A stretch of 64,000 bases of DNA from Hansfordia pulvinata (lineage: Eukaryota; Ascomycota; Sordariomycetes; Xylariales): assembly GCA_006538405.1 (NCBI GenBank), contig BJKQ01000015.1:434001-498000 (forward strand), given 5' to 3'. The translations under genes and the position numbers were made by a program. The notes beneath the pieces were generated by a model. That model had not been told where the DNA came from and did not search any database. It worked only from the letters and a program-made list of their open reading frames with translations. This document shows positions 46,803-57,117 of the stretch, one piece after another. Within the stretch, counting starts at the first letter, position 1. Each line of letters opens with the position of its first letter.

Positions 46803-48913
46803 GCTCGCACTTCGCCCTGAGCCCTTCGAGCCGGCCAGAACATGCCAAGGTGCAAATTGTGCGTTCTTGGGCCCTCGGTAGGGTGAGACATTCTTCCGCT
46901 TATGGGCCTGGCGGCCCTCTTGTCGCCTCTATCCCAGTAGTTCCCGTACCAACGTGTCTTAGTTGACCCTTGATCCAGAGGTCTAGAATCTCACCTGGCC
47001 ATCGGTAGGTTCTCCTCGGAAACCTTGGTCCGTTCTTGGGGCGGCCTGTCTGCGAGTACTCGTACTCTAACTAGTTAGATTCGCCTACGCGTACCTCGCT
47101 CGAGCCGAACTTTGGCATCGCAAGGTTGCCTCTAGTTTCCCATTTTGAGCCGCATAGTCCAGGTTGACAACTCAGAGTCATGGCGAAGACTTCTGATAAG
47201 ATCCAATCCGGCCCGCTTAGGAATCACCCACAACGTAGCCGCTTTCGTCCATCGCAGCCGAAGAGGACCGAGGCGGCCAGGGCCAATTCCCTCAAGAGGG
47301 TAGCATCCGGAGATGCCAATCGGACCTATCGAGAGAGGGCTGCCCACGGTACCGGTGCTGCAACCTAATCGCCAGACGCCCGCCAGCCAGCCAGCCAGCG
47401 TCCGAGGTTGATGACAGCCGCCAATATTTGCGTCCCAACACATCGTGCAGGTAATAGTGCGCCTGCGCCGAGTCGGCTTTCTTGCCTGTTTGGTGGTTTG
47501 CGTTACGTTTTCAAGTGATTGTATGCATCGTGATGAGCGGCTGCGTGTCGGGCCCGAAAGGTCCTGATGCTCTGCAATCACGGCCGCCCCCCAACAGTTG
47601 TCCGCCTGCAGACAGTTTTTGCCATCCGGCTGGACTTTGGCTGCCATGTCGTCCATCCACCCCAGGTCTCCGAGATCCCGGGTCAGATCTTTGGCAGCTG
47701 GGGCACACATGCCTGTTCGCCGCCCCCACTCTACGCAGTCCCTTCGGCCGTGCGACTCTCTGGATTTGTCATGTCACTAAGAGAGGGCTGCTGAATCGTT
47801 CCGCCAGATCCCTGGTAGGTGACCGTTCGGAGGATGTTGTACTCCCGGGTGCGAAGCGGATCGGGATTTCCACTTTTGGCGTCCATTTTCCAGTCTGCCT
47901 ACCTACCTACCTACTTTACTTCCAACTCTCGGCTCGTGGTTCCTCGTGTCGTGCACAGGTTGTCGAGGGCTGTGAACAGTCTAACAGCGGGGTGGCCGCC
48001 TCGCCCGCTCTTTTGCGGACAGCATCGTAGAGGGAGGCGGGACTCCTTCCGCGGCGAAGTCCCAACCTACGTGACTTGGCCTTGTCCGTGGTTGGCGTCC
48101 TGACTCGGGATTGCTGCCGAGCGTAGCCATCTGGCTGGCAGTGCTGGCAAGAGTCCCGCCTTTTTTGATGATGACCATGTCCCCAGGGTAGAAGGATTTC
48201 GCCGTTGAGAAGTTTGAGGCGGAACGAGTGGGTTGACGAAGGTATGGCCTTATTTGACTTCAATGTGTCTTACTGCCGCAAGGCGGCCACGTTTGGATGT
48301 CGACACTCAGGGCATTTTTGTTTCACTCTCGACGAGTTCGTTGCAGACAACTCCAGCAACGATTCCAGTAGTACAACATTCTTGGTGATGTAATTCAAAG
48401 CTTAGATCGCAACCCCGTCTTTTTTTTTTTTTTTTTTGAACACTCGAATACGTGAAAGCTTTGGGAAGATGAGCGGGCAGACTGCATTGCCCACTGAACT
48501 AACAACCCGCCACTCGACTTTCCTGATCCGCCGGCAGACAGGCCTCGTCCGAATCTTCGCCGAGTCCCCCGGCGACCTAGTTGACGACAACGCTCCACGC
48601 GGGCGCAGACAACCCACCATACGGCCCCGGTGACGAGACAGGCGAGGTGACTCAGTTCGAGGGCCGTGGACGGGAGCCCGCGGCCGAGGGCCTCGAGGGA
48701 GAGAAAGGCGGGCACGCGGAAAACGGCCGCCTGGAGCATGAGGTCATCTCTAGCCGGCGGTGCGGGAGCCCTTCGCCCTTCGCTGGCGCGGTGGGTGCGT
48801 GATGTCAGAAAAAAAAATCTTTCTATCGCCCCCGGAAGCAAACTCGTTCTGCCTACCTCTTACAGCGATGTCGCCGGCCGAGGGGAAGGAGGGGAATCTC
48901 ACGCGCGCACGCT

Positions 48914-48935
48914 GGGGGGGGGGGGGGGGGGGGGG
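48914..48935. repeat. Poly-G run (22 G)
   Basis: Uninterrupted G tract. Together with the 17-G run in the transposon it is among the positions most prone to length error. Confidence 0.9.
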
Positions 48936-49968
48936 AGAAGGGCGAGGAAGGAAAGGGCTCTGAATCATTGCCCCGGGTTGACCCCTGCGCAAAGGGACCG
49001 TGGGTAACTACTGCCGTGCGCGGGGGATGGGGGCTACCAAGGTGGCGGCGGTGGCGGTGGTCCGCGTGGGAGCAAGCAGCGAAAAATAGAGTCGTCTTGA
49101 ATCATGAGATCGCGTCCCGAGACGATTCGCGGGGTCCTGTCCTTGCCCCTCGCACCTCGCCCCCTTCCCCTTCCCCCCCCCCCTCTCCCTGCTTCTGGCA
49201 TTTTCCCTGTGCCCCGCGCGTCACTGGTTTACGCGAATCGCGGCCCAGACTGTCGGGACCTGGCTTCCGCTCAAGTTAGAAGCACAACTGGCGCGATGCT
49301 GACATAGCGAACGGCTTGTACGTGCAGATAAGGTACGGCAGGCGATGCGAAGGGGGGATGGCGAGAGCTAGCGAGCAGGGAACTACCATGAAAAAGGGAC
49401 CCGAAGCCCCGGGTCAGGCTCTTTGCGTCTGTGAGCCTGCTATCTTGACTCGGAGCGGCTCGATGGCGGGGAGGATGTCTGTATTTGGGTGATATTGTGG
49501 TGGTGAGCGAGACGGTGCCGAGGACGTAGAGGCTGGGCAAATCCGATCACGCTGCTGGACTGGTGAGAGATATGCTCTTGTGCTTGTTCTTACTTACACT
49601 GTTGTGCAGTGTCGATAGGGGTGGAAGCAAAGAAACCAACTCCCTGATTCGAAGATGCTACAGTCGGAAGACAGTCTTTATTCCGCCCAAGCTCCTCAAC
49701 TACCAAAGGCAAGTATATCGCGCTCGTTGAAGGCGAAAGAACGCCACGAGATTCATGGCGCTACACCACCTCGGCCGTTAGACTCGGGCTGGCACCAAGG
49801 AGCGAGGAGACACCTTATTGCCGTTCTTGACGATTACATTCGTTGTCGCTTTTTTCATCACGTACTCCTTATCAGGGGAACAGCCAAATCACTCCGCCGG
49901 GAGGCGACCACGACAGCCAGCCATCAGTACCCCTTCTTTCACACCCACACCCACCCATTCCGCCCCTT

Positions 49969-52062
49969 TCACGATAGAGAGATCGCAGCACCGCCCTGCT
50001 CGTAGTCCTCGGCGGAGAACACCTTGAACCCGCCGGGGACGGCCCTCTGGAACAGGCCGTCGGGGTCGTAGCGGCGGCTGGCGGCGCGCAAGTGCCGGCG
50101 GCTGGCCTCGCCGTATCCGGCGACGACGTCCTGCGCGCGGTCGGCGTAGTTCATGTAGACGTAGGGGTGGTCGACGCCGAGGTCGCGGGCGCGGGCGCGC
50201 ATGGCGGCGACGAACGCGCGGCCCGCGCGGTGGCACTCGTCGTCGTCGGCGGCGCGGTCCCAGCGGCCCATGACCAGGGCGATGACCACGGGCTGCTGCT
50301 CCTCCTCCTTCCCACCCTTCTCCCCTGCTCGCCGCCGCCGCCGCCGCCGAACTCGTCGAGGCCCAGGGAGTTGCCCCCGCCGCGGGCGCTGCCCTCGCGG
50401 ATGGCCGCGGGGACGATGGGGTTGAAGCACAGGGCCCAGCTGATCCCGGGGACTTGCTGGACGGCGGCGAGGGAGTCCTCCCACAGGGGCTCCGTGTCGC
50501 GCAGCATGCGGGCGGAGCTGCGGAAGGAGTAGTTCATGTAGAAGTGGCGCTGGCTCGGGGGCGCGTAGGAGCCCTCCTCGACGGCCAGCTCGGTCAGGTC
50601 GGCGGTGCGCAGCGTGTTGAGCAGGGCGGGCGCGTCGGTGAAGCCCTTGAAGACGGGCGGGTAGGGGGTGGGCTCGGTGTACTTGAGGCTGTGGTAGGCC
50701 ATCTTGGCCAGCTTGCCTTGGTGCTGCTGCTGCTGCTGCTGCTGCTTCTCGCCATTGCCGTCGCCATCCTTGTCCGCCTCTCCCTCTCCTTCTTGAGTCG
50801 TCGTCGTCGTCGTCGTGAACAGGCCAATCATCATGGCGGCGCGGCGGTCAAAGTCGGGCGAGCTGGCCTGGGCGTGGAACCAGTCGGCGGAGCGGGCAAA
50901 GACGTGCTGGGGGCACAGCAGGTGGCCGCCCCAGATGGGCCGCTTGGGCAGCGTGCGCGCCGTCATGGCGGTGACGACGCCGAAGTTGTTGCCGCCGCCC
51001 TTGAGCGCCCGGAACAGGTCGCGGCGGTCGCGCGCGTTGGCGTGCACGACGCTGCCGTCCGCCAGCACCACCTCGTAGTCCTCGATGTTGTCGCACGCGA
51101 AGCCGTGCTGCGACGTGTAGTACGATATTCCGCCTGCATTTTGATCGATTAGTCAACGTGCGTAAAGAGGAAGGAAGACTCCTGTTAGCTGGATGGTCCT
51201 GATTCAACAATGTTCATGTTTAATGTTGCATGTGAGCGCTCGATCATTGATGCACGCACTTGACCCAGATCATGTCAAGTGTCAATACATTATGTACCAG
51301 ATGTATGCTGGTATTGATGCATCGGCCATGTTTGATGCATATAAGCATCTCAAGCGCTACACATGCAACATTGAGGTATTCATGCCATGATTGATTGCAT
51401 CAGATGTGATCAAGTGTCATGGAACAGAGTACCTTAGGTACCTATGTAAGGCACTTTGAAACACCGCAGACTTCCAATGGAACACGAGTAGATTTAAGGT
51501 CAACAGGACATCTGGGACTGGACATACCTCCCAACGTGTAGCCCGAGACGCCCAGCTGCGCAACCCTCGCGCCGACGAGGGTCAGGCCGTGGGCGGCCAG
51601 AAAGTCGTAGACGGCCTCGAACCGGTTCCCCGCGCCAAACGTGACGAGAGCGCCTTGGCTGCTGCTGCTGCTGCCGTCGCCGTCGTCGCCGTCGTTGTCG
51701 CCCGCGCCGACGAGGCTCAGCCCGTCCAGCCGGCGCAGGTCGATGGTGACGCCCCCGCCCGCGCCGTCAATGTTGGCCGCGTCCTGGTAGCACTGGAAGC
51801 CGCCGCAGCGGATGGCGAACGGCGCCCGGGGCCTGTTCTCGCTGTCGCTGTCGCCGGCGGGGTCAAGGGCCGCGTTGGCGTCGCGCAGCGTCCGGATCGC
51901 GCGCGACAGCGACTCGACGCCGTCGGGCTGCAGCACCCCCGCGGGCCGCAGCTCGCCCGCCTGCTGCGACCAGTACGACGCCACCGACGCCTCGTACTCG
52001 GCCTGCCCGGGCCCGAAGAGCTGGTCCGCCACTGCGCTGTTCCTGAGCGCCTCGAATGCCAT
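49969..52062 (-). CDS. FAD-linked oxidoreductase, berberine-bridge type (frame broken)
   Basis: Flavoprotein of the VAO/BBE family, which oxidises sugars, alkaloids or other small alcohols. Exon 1 is 51528-52062 (MAFEALRNS start); a 394-nt intron (GTATGT...ATGCAG) joins exon 2 from 51133, giving SGYTLGG|GISYYTSQHG in phase. FAD-domain motifs are ANIDGAGGGVTIDLRRL, GARVAQLGVSGYTLGG and LFRALKGGGNNFGVVT. The BBE C-terminus YMNYADRAQDVVAGYGEA...YDPDGLFQRAVPGGFKV is in another frame; the switch lies at or near a (GCC)n run at 50331-50349. At the usual FAD-linking His (RxGGH) the sequence reads RCGGF (F89), and no Cys replaces the second linkage site, so FAD may be non-covalent. No signal peptide is visible at this start, unlike many secreted relatives. 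A CT-rich leader precedes the ATG. Confidence 0.82.
50331..50349. repeat. (GCC)n microsatellite at the frame break of the FAD oxidoreductase
   Basis: Gly-codon run where the upstream frame (LDEFGG...) must change to the downstream frame (EEEQQPVVIALVMGRWD). Confidence 0.85.
51222..51372. repeat. Inverted repeat inside the long intron of the FAD oxidoreductase
   Basis: Arms at 51222-51240 and 51353-51372 are reverse complements except for one inserted base (AATGTTGCATGTG core). The spacer is A+T-rich with repeated TTGATGCAT-like words. It could be a decayed insertion or an RNA hairpin. Confidence 0.6.
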
Positions 52063-53030
52063 GGCGAGTTTCTGGAGGATGATATGAAGAAGAAAGGTTG
52101 AAGAGAGAGAGAGAGAGAGAGAGAGCGAAAGGGGCTGCTTGAGGCCACGGAATTTGAGATGTTTCTTACTCGACACACACGTAAGGTAACTTATACAAAC
52201 GAGTGCGCAAATGGCGAAGGAGCTGCTCGGCTGTCCCGGCTAACGCCAGCACCAGCTACAAAAGGCAAGTTATTTGGCATCCAACTGGACCTAACTCTAC
52301 CTATCCATCTCTTCAAGTTTAGCAGGCATTCAGACATCGTCCCCGTATTTTCTCCAACCCTTGGCAGGTAAGACGGGACGGGGAAACAAGCACAACGGAA
52401 GGGCTCGTGGAGAGGAGGTGGTGACGCCGCCGGCATGCCACGCAATGTTGGTCACCTCACCAGGATACAGGTACTTGTAGGTATAACAGGCTGGGTATTA
52501 AGCGGCTAAAGTTCCTCTGTAGACGGGCGTGCTGCCCAACCCGGAGTGTGACACTCACTCTAAGGTCTCCCAGGCCTGTTTTCAATGGAGAAGACAGTGG
52601 AGGCTGTTGGGCTTGAGACTTGATTCCCTGACGTTGGCCACTCAACCAACACCTGTCGTGATCCCAGCCGCTCACATGCCAATATACCCCGCCGCCGCTG
52701 GAGCTCGCAAAAGGGCCGAGCAGCAGAGCCGTGGGGTTGACATAGCTGCAGCCAGGGTCAGGGCCCCAAAACCCCGGCTTCGACAGCCTCACAAGTGGGG
52801 GAAGCGGCCGCATGGGTGTTGGACACATCCAAGTTGCCAACTATCACCAGCTATCACCAACTCCTTCTGTCTGATTAGTACACGCCTCTACGCCCAGGCT
52901 TCATCTACAGATACAAGTACATACCTCTCGTAGTGCCGTCTCCAACGAGCAAGCAGCGCCCCCTTTTCCGGTTACACATTCGGCGGGGGAGGGGGGGCAA
53001 CCACCACGCGCATCGATCGTGCTCAGATCT
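52063..53030. other. Intergenic region between FAD oxidoreductase and cyc2-like gene
   Basis: A (GA)n run at about 52099-52120 lies in the leader of the FAD oxidoreductase. No gene seen in the remainder. Confidence 0.55.
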
Positions 53031-54753
53031 TCAAGACGAGCCAGTCGCCCAGCCCGCCCGCCCGCCGCCGCCGCCGCCGCCGCTCACCCCCAGGCGCCCG
53101 AGCACCCCGCCGACGGGGCCCTGCATCTCGCCGCCCGCCGCCCACCTCTTGGGGCCCGCCAGCGCCTCGACGAACCCGTCCGGTCCGGACACGCACACCA
53201 GGTCCCGTCCCCTTCTGCCGTCGTCTCGAGGAGCGCACCAGCAGACCTCCTCTTCCGCCTCCGCCCCCCTTCCTTGCTGGTATTTCTCCCTTTGCTGCTG
53301 CTGCTGCTGCTGCTTCTGTTGCTGCGGGAGCTCCGCGCGGTGTCGTCGTCGTTGGGCAGCCGCTCGACGGCGCTCTGCGAGTGCCACACGCAGTCGCTGT
53401 TCACAGACGCGGCGTGTCCCTCTCCGAGGCTGCAGCCGCTGCCTCCCAGCAGCAGGGCGGACCGCACGTCCCCGGCGCCGATGCGCGACCCCTCCTCGTC
53501 GACAAAGTACCGCACGTCCAGGCGGCCAGGGTGCCGGCGCGCCAGGGCCCGGATCTGCGCGCTCAGCGAGTCCGAATGCGAGTCCGACGCTGACATCAGC
53601 AGCGAGCCGTCAGGCCCAGCGCTGGTTTCGGTGGTAGTCGTCGTCGTCGTCCAAGGCCACCGCCACCACCCGCCGGGCTGCCTCCCGGGCCGCTGCGCCT
53701 CGGGCCGCGCCAGCGCGTCGTCCGCGTGCCGGTTCGCCCAGAGGATGGTGACGGAGGCGGCCCCCGGCCCGTCCCCCCCGGCGGCGTGTCGGTCATCATC
53801 GCCGCCGCTGCTGCTGCCGGCCGCCGCCGGTGCCGGTGCACCCTCGAGCAGCCTGTGCGCCATCTGCAGCGCGGGCGCGATGCCCGTCCCGCCGGCGAGG
53901 AAGACGACGCGGCGGCGGCGCTGGCAATGGCCTCCGTCATCCTCCTCCCCCTGGGCCTGGGCGGCGGCGGCGGCGTCGTCGTCACCGAGACCGAGGCGGC
54001 GGGCGCCGTCGAAGCCGTGGTGCGGCCCGCGCAGGTTGACCGCGTCGCCGACGCCCAGCTTGGACAGGTACGTGGACATCTCGCCGCGGTCGACGGTGCG
54101 AACCAGCAGCCTCAGCCGGACGGGGGCGCTCTCCTCGTCACCACCGCCGCCGCCGCCGCCGGAGGCGGGAGACATCGGCAGGGGCGGGAGGGGCGTGTAG
54201 TGGCGGGCGATCTGGAGCTGGGGCTGCATGGCCTCGACGGACCAGAGGCCGTGGCGCCAGGCCTCGCGGATCACGCGCGCGTTGTCGCCGGCGGCCGGCG
54301 AGGATGGAGACCGGGACTGCTGCTGCTGCTGCTGCTGCAGATCGAGGGTCAGGATGAAGGCCGTGGGCGAGACCCGCTCCTTGGCCGCCACCGTGAAGGC
54401 CGTGAACGTGCTCGCGTTGAGAACCCCGCGCTGGCGGCGGCCCGGGTCGTAGTAGAAGCCATACCAGGACCCGGCGACGGCCGTCGTGGCGCCCGCCGCG
54501 ACCCACAGCCAGCCGCGACCCGGCGGGCGGGAGCCGCGCCGCGTTTTGCCGTCTTGCCCCGGCCGCGGATCCCTGTTCGGAGTCGTCGTCGTCGTCGTCT
54601 CGGCCTGGCGGTCGGCTGGTGCCCGCCGCGGCCTCGTGGCGTGGTAGTTTGCTTGCTGCTGCGTCTGCTGCTGCGTGGCCGCTGCGCGCAAGGATCTGGG
54701 GCGGGCGAAGAGAACGCAGGGGGGCAGCCGCCCGCGCGGATGCAGCCCCTCAT
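53031..54753 (-). CDS. Cyc2-like mitochondrial FAD oxidoreductase (frame broken)
   Basis: Resembles fungal Cyc2, the inner-membrane flavoprotein that supports haem attachment to cytochrome c, and cytochrome-b5-reductase folds in general. The main frame shows a hydrophobic anchor WLWVAAGATTAVAGSWYGFYY, then STFTAFTVAAKERVSPTAFILTL, AWRHGLWSVEAMQPQLQIARHYTPLPP, LRLLVRTVDRGEMSTYLSKL...LRGPHHGFD (FAD domain) and VVFLAGGTGIAPALQMA (NAD domain). The expected C-terminus VCVSGPDGFVEALAGPKRW...QGPVGGVLGRL is in another frame. The switch is between about 53260 and 53313, where a C-run and a (GCT)n run occur. The main frame has no ATG before the anchor; ATG 54753 opens an Arg-rich presequence-like frame needing a second shift near a CTG-rich run (54657-54676). 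Insert loops are rich in poly-Gln, Gly, Asp and Ser. The start is unresolved. Confidence 0.7.
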
Positions 54754-55344
54754 CCTTGCGTGACCGACGGGTCTTCAGTGATTGCGTGTGTATGTGAGTG
54801 TGTGTATGTGTGTGTGCGTGTATGTATGCCGGGCCGCAAAGGCAGCGATATCCGAACGGGTGGATGGGTGGGTGTACTCGTAGTAGGTGGTGGACTTGGT
54901 TTAACTAAATGGCATTCTTTTATTGACTTTGCGCCGCATTCGTCAGCGCCGTCATCCGGGGCCCGTAAATTGCCAAACTGGGCCGATCCAATCCCGATAA
55001 CCCCGATCAGCATTGATCCAGTACGTACTGCCCATAAAAGAAAGAAGAGACTAGACAACACTGAACCAAGCGACAGCTTCACAAATAGGACACATATACC
55101 TCAGGTAAGCGAATTGACGTTGTCTTCACCGAGAGCATTCAGTGGCATATACTGTTGTAGGATCTGTTTCATTCGTGTGTATTTAGTGCGGACCCCTTCT
55201 CTAGATCTATCCAGCTCCTCTGAGAAGCCTCTCAACTCCAGATTCGATGCCATTGCGCCAGACACGCAGTGGCCTGTCTACGAGTATGCGCAGAGTCCCG
55301 AGTCTTTCGCCCCCTCCCCCGCTACCCCAGAAAGCCTCACATGA
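54754..55344. other. Intergenic region between cyc2-like gene and aim32
   Basis: GT-rich tract at 54785-54830, TACTCGTA at 54875 and TACGAGTA at 55279. No gene seen. Confidence 0.55.
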
Positions 55345-56576
55345 TCACAGCCGCAAGATCTCGCGGTTCGGCTTGATGGCCCCGCGGAAGTGGTCCGCCA
55401 CGATGCTGCCCTTGCCGATGGTCTCGGCGACGATGCCCTCGACGTGGCGCGGCTCGACGCGCCCGTACCACACGCCGTGGCCCGCCAGCGGGTGCTCGCT
55501 GCCGGCGCTGGTGCGCAGGCCCGGCGGCAGGTACACGATGACGTTGCCCGCGAACTTGTGCCCGCCGATGTGGCTGATCTGGCCGACGCGGGCCCTCGTC
55601 GTGGTGGTGTTGGTGCCGGACAGCGGGGGCGGAGGGGCGCTCTCGTCCACCGGGGCGCCCCGCGCGACCTCGATGCCGTGCAGCGCGCCCGGGCGGGACA
55701 GTTGGCGCTCGAACTCGGCCTGCAGGACGGGGCCCATGACGCCGCAGCGCGCGTCGCGCCCGCCGTGGCCGCAGATGAGCACGAGCACCTCGTCGACGTC
55801 GCGGACGCCCGGCAGCAGCGAGGCGTAGGCGGGCTTGCGCAGCAGGCGGTCGCGGTGGATGGGCGGCAGGCCCGCGTGGGCCGGGTGCAGGCGCTCGGGC
55901 AGCAGGTGGCCGCGGACGAGGGCCTGGACGGCGTCGAACGAGACGCGCGGCAGGAAGGGCACGTACTTGAAGCTGGGAAGCAGGTAGGCGCTGGCGTTGA
56001 GGACCTCGGGGCGGCGCGACACGGACGGCGGGAAGGACGAGTTGAGGACCGAGATGTTGTGGAAAGGCTGCGGAGAGCGGGGGCCACGAGGGTCAGCTTG
56101 CGAGAAGAGAGAGAAGAGAGAGAAGAGGGGAAAAAGTAAGGTAGGGATAGATGTGCGAGGTAGTTGGGCATCATGCTACGCGGAGCAAGACTCACATCGC
56201 TGTAGGTGCCGCCGCGGCCGATCAGCTCCTTGAGGTCGGCGGCCAGGTTGTCGCCGCTGTTGTCGTCCTCAATCTTGGAGGCCCATCCGTTGTGGCCGGT
56301 GCAGATGAGCACCTGCTCGGCGTAGCTGGAGATGAGGCCGTTGAGCTTGCCCTCCTTGTCGAGCGGCAGGCCCTCGGGCATCTCGGGCGTCTCGGCGCAT
56401 TCGCAGGTCGGCTCGGGGCATCTCGGGACGGTCATGAGGCCGCGGCGGTGCTGGGCCAGGCGGAGCATCGAGGTCGAGGTCGAGGTCGAGGTTGGGATCG
56501 AGGGGCGCGGGGACGAGGCAGAAGCCGAGGCGGCAGCTCGCCAGAGGCTCTTCGACGCGAGCGGGCGTAACGGCAT
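55345..56576 (-). CDS. aim32: Aim32-like mitochondrial thioredoxin-like [2Fe-2S] protein
   Basis: Suc-Fer-like (sucrase/ferredoxin-like) protein; yeast Aim32 is a mitochondrial matrix/intermembrane redox protein that binds a [2Fe-2S] cluster. Two exons: 56196-56576 and 55345-56067, joined in phase across a 128-nt intron (GTGAGT...CCGCAG), giving 367 aa. The N-terminus MPLRPLASKSLWRAAASASA is a mitochondrial presequence. Exon 1 has CPEPTCECAE and LICTGHNGWASKI; exon 2 has VDEVLVLICGHGGRDARCG and HIGGHKFAGNVIVYLP, the family's cluster-binding core with paired His. It ends at IKPNREILRL. Length and motif order fit fungal Aim32. The next gene upstream on the same strand is also probably mitochondrial. 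Confidence 0.88.
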
Positions 56577-57117
56577 GATGGAGAGAGGCGGAGCAAGGCA
56601 GGCAAGTCGTCAACCGAAAGAGTGACAGGAGGACGCGCCCGAGAGACGTGCCGCCATCGCCGGGTGCCGTGGAGCGAAGTGACGGCTTGCGCGGGGAGCG
56701 ATGGGAGAAGAGGAACGGTGCATGGAACTTGACGAGCGCTGATAAGCGGGAGCCTCGGACGCCGAGCGCTATGAGATGAGAGAGAGCAATCAATCCATCA
56801 GATAAGTCTGCTCGAGGCAGCAGTTGGGTACGATTGATGAAGGCCGGCGATCGGATTACGAACGGGGCGATCCACTGCGGGTCACAGCGAGCCTTAAATC
56901 CGAATCTCCGAGCTTGCCCGTTCGGCACCGCTGCGAATCCAATGCCAGTACGAGTACTCGTGCTCACACTCGTGCTCACACTCGTGCTCATCTAGGTACA
57001 GGTAGGGAAGTAAGTACTGATGAGAATTCCTCAACGCGATCGATTCCGTGGCGACAGGGTATATATGCAAGTATTATAGAGTCTCTGTGCAAGCAAATAG
57101 CACAACACCAACCCGAT
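56577..57117. other. Intergenic region between aim32 and mtq1
   Basis: Promoter and leader of aim32 and 3' end of mtq1; TACGAGTA at 56948 followed by a short CTCGTGCTCACA repeat (56956-56992). No gene seen. Confidence 0.55.

Larger units (their letters stand above)
42373..49968. other. 7.6-kb gene-desert with simple repeats
   Basis: The longest stretch without a supported gene. It contains TACTCGTA at 43019, 45143 and 47057, a GTGCCC repeat (about 43901-43956), a GAGTGGGC-type repeat (44847-44885), an AC/CT microsatellite (46771-46802), an ACCT-run (47900-47916), a T-run (48420-48437) and a G-run (48914-48935). Open frames exceed 200 codons in places but are low-complexity or Arg/Pro-rich, as expected from high G+C. 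A minus-strand frame from about 47710 starts with ATG and has a plausible first 55 residues, but no similarity was recognised. Confidence 0.5.

Noticed and set aside
47132..47710. Minus-strand ATG frame of about 192 codons
   Set aside because: The first third looks plausible, but the rest is Arg/Gly/Trp-rich with no similarity; too weak to call.
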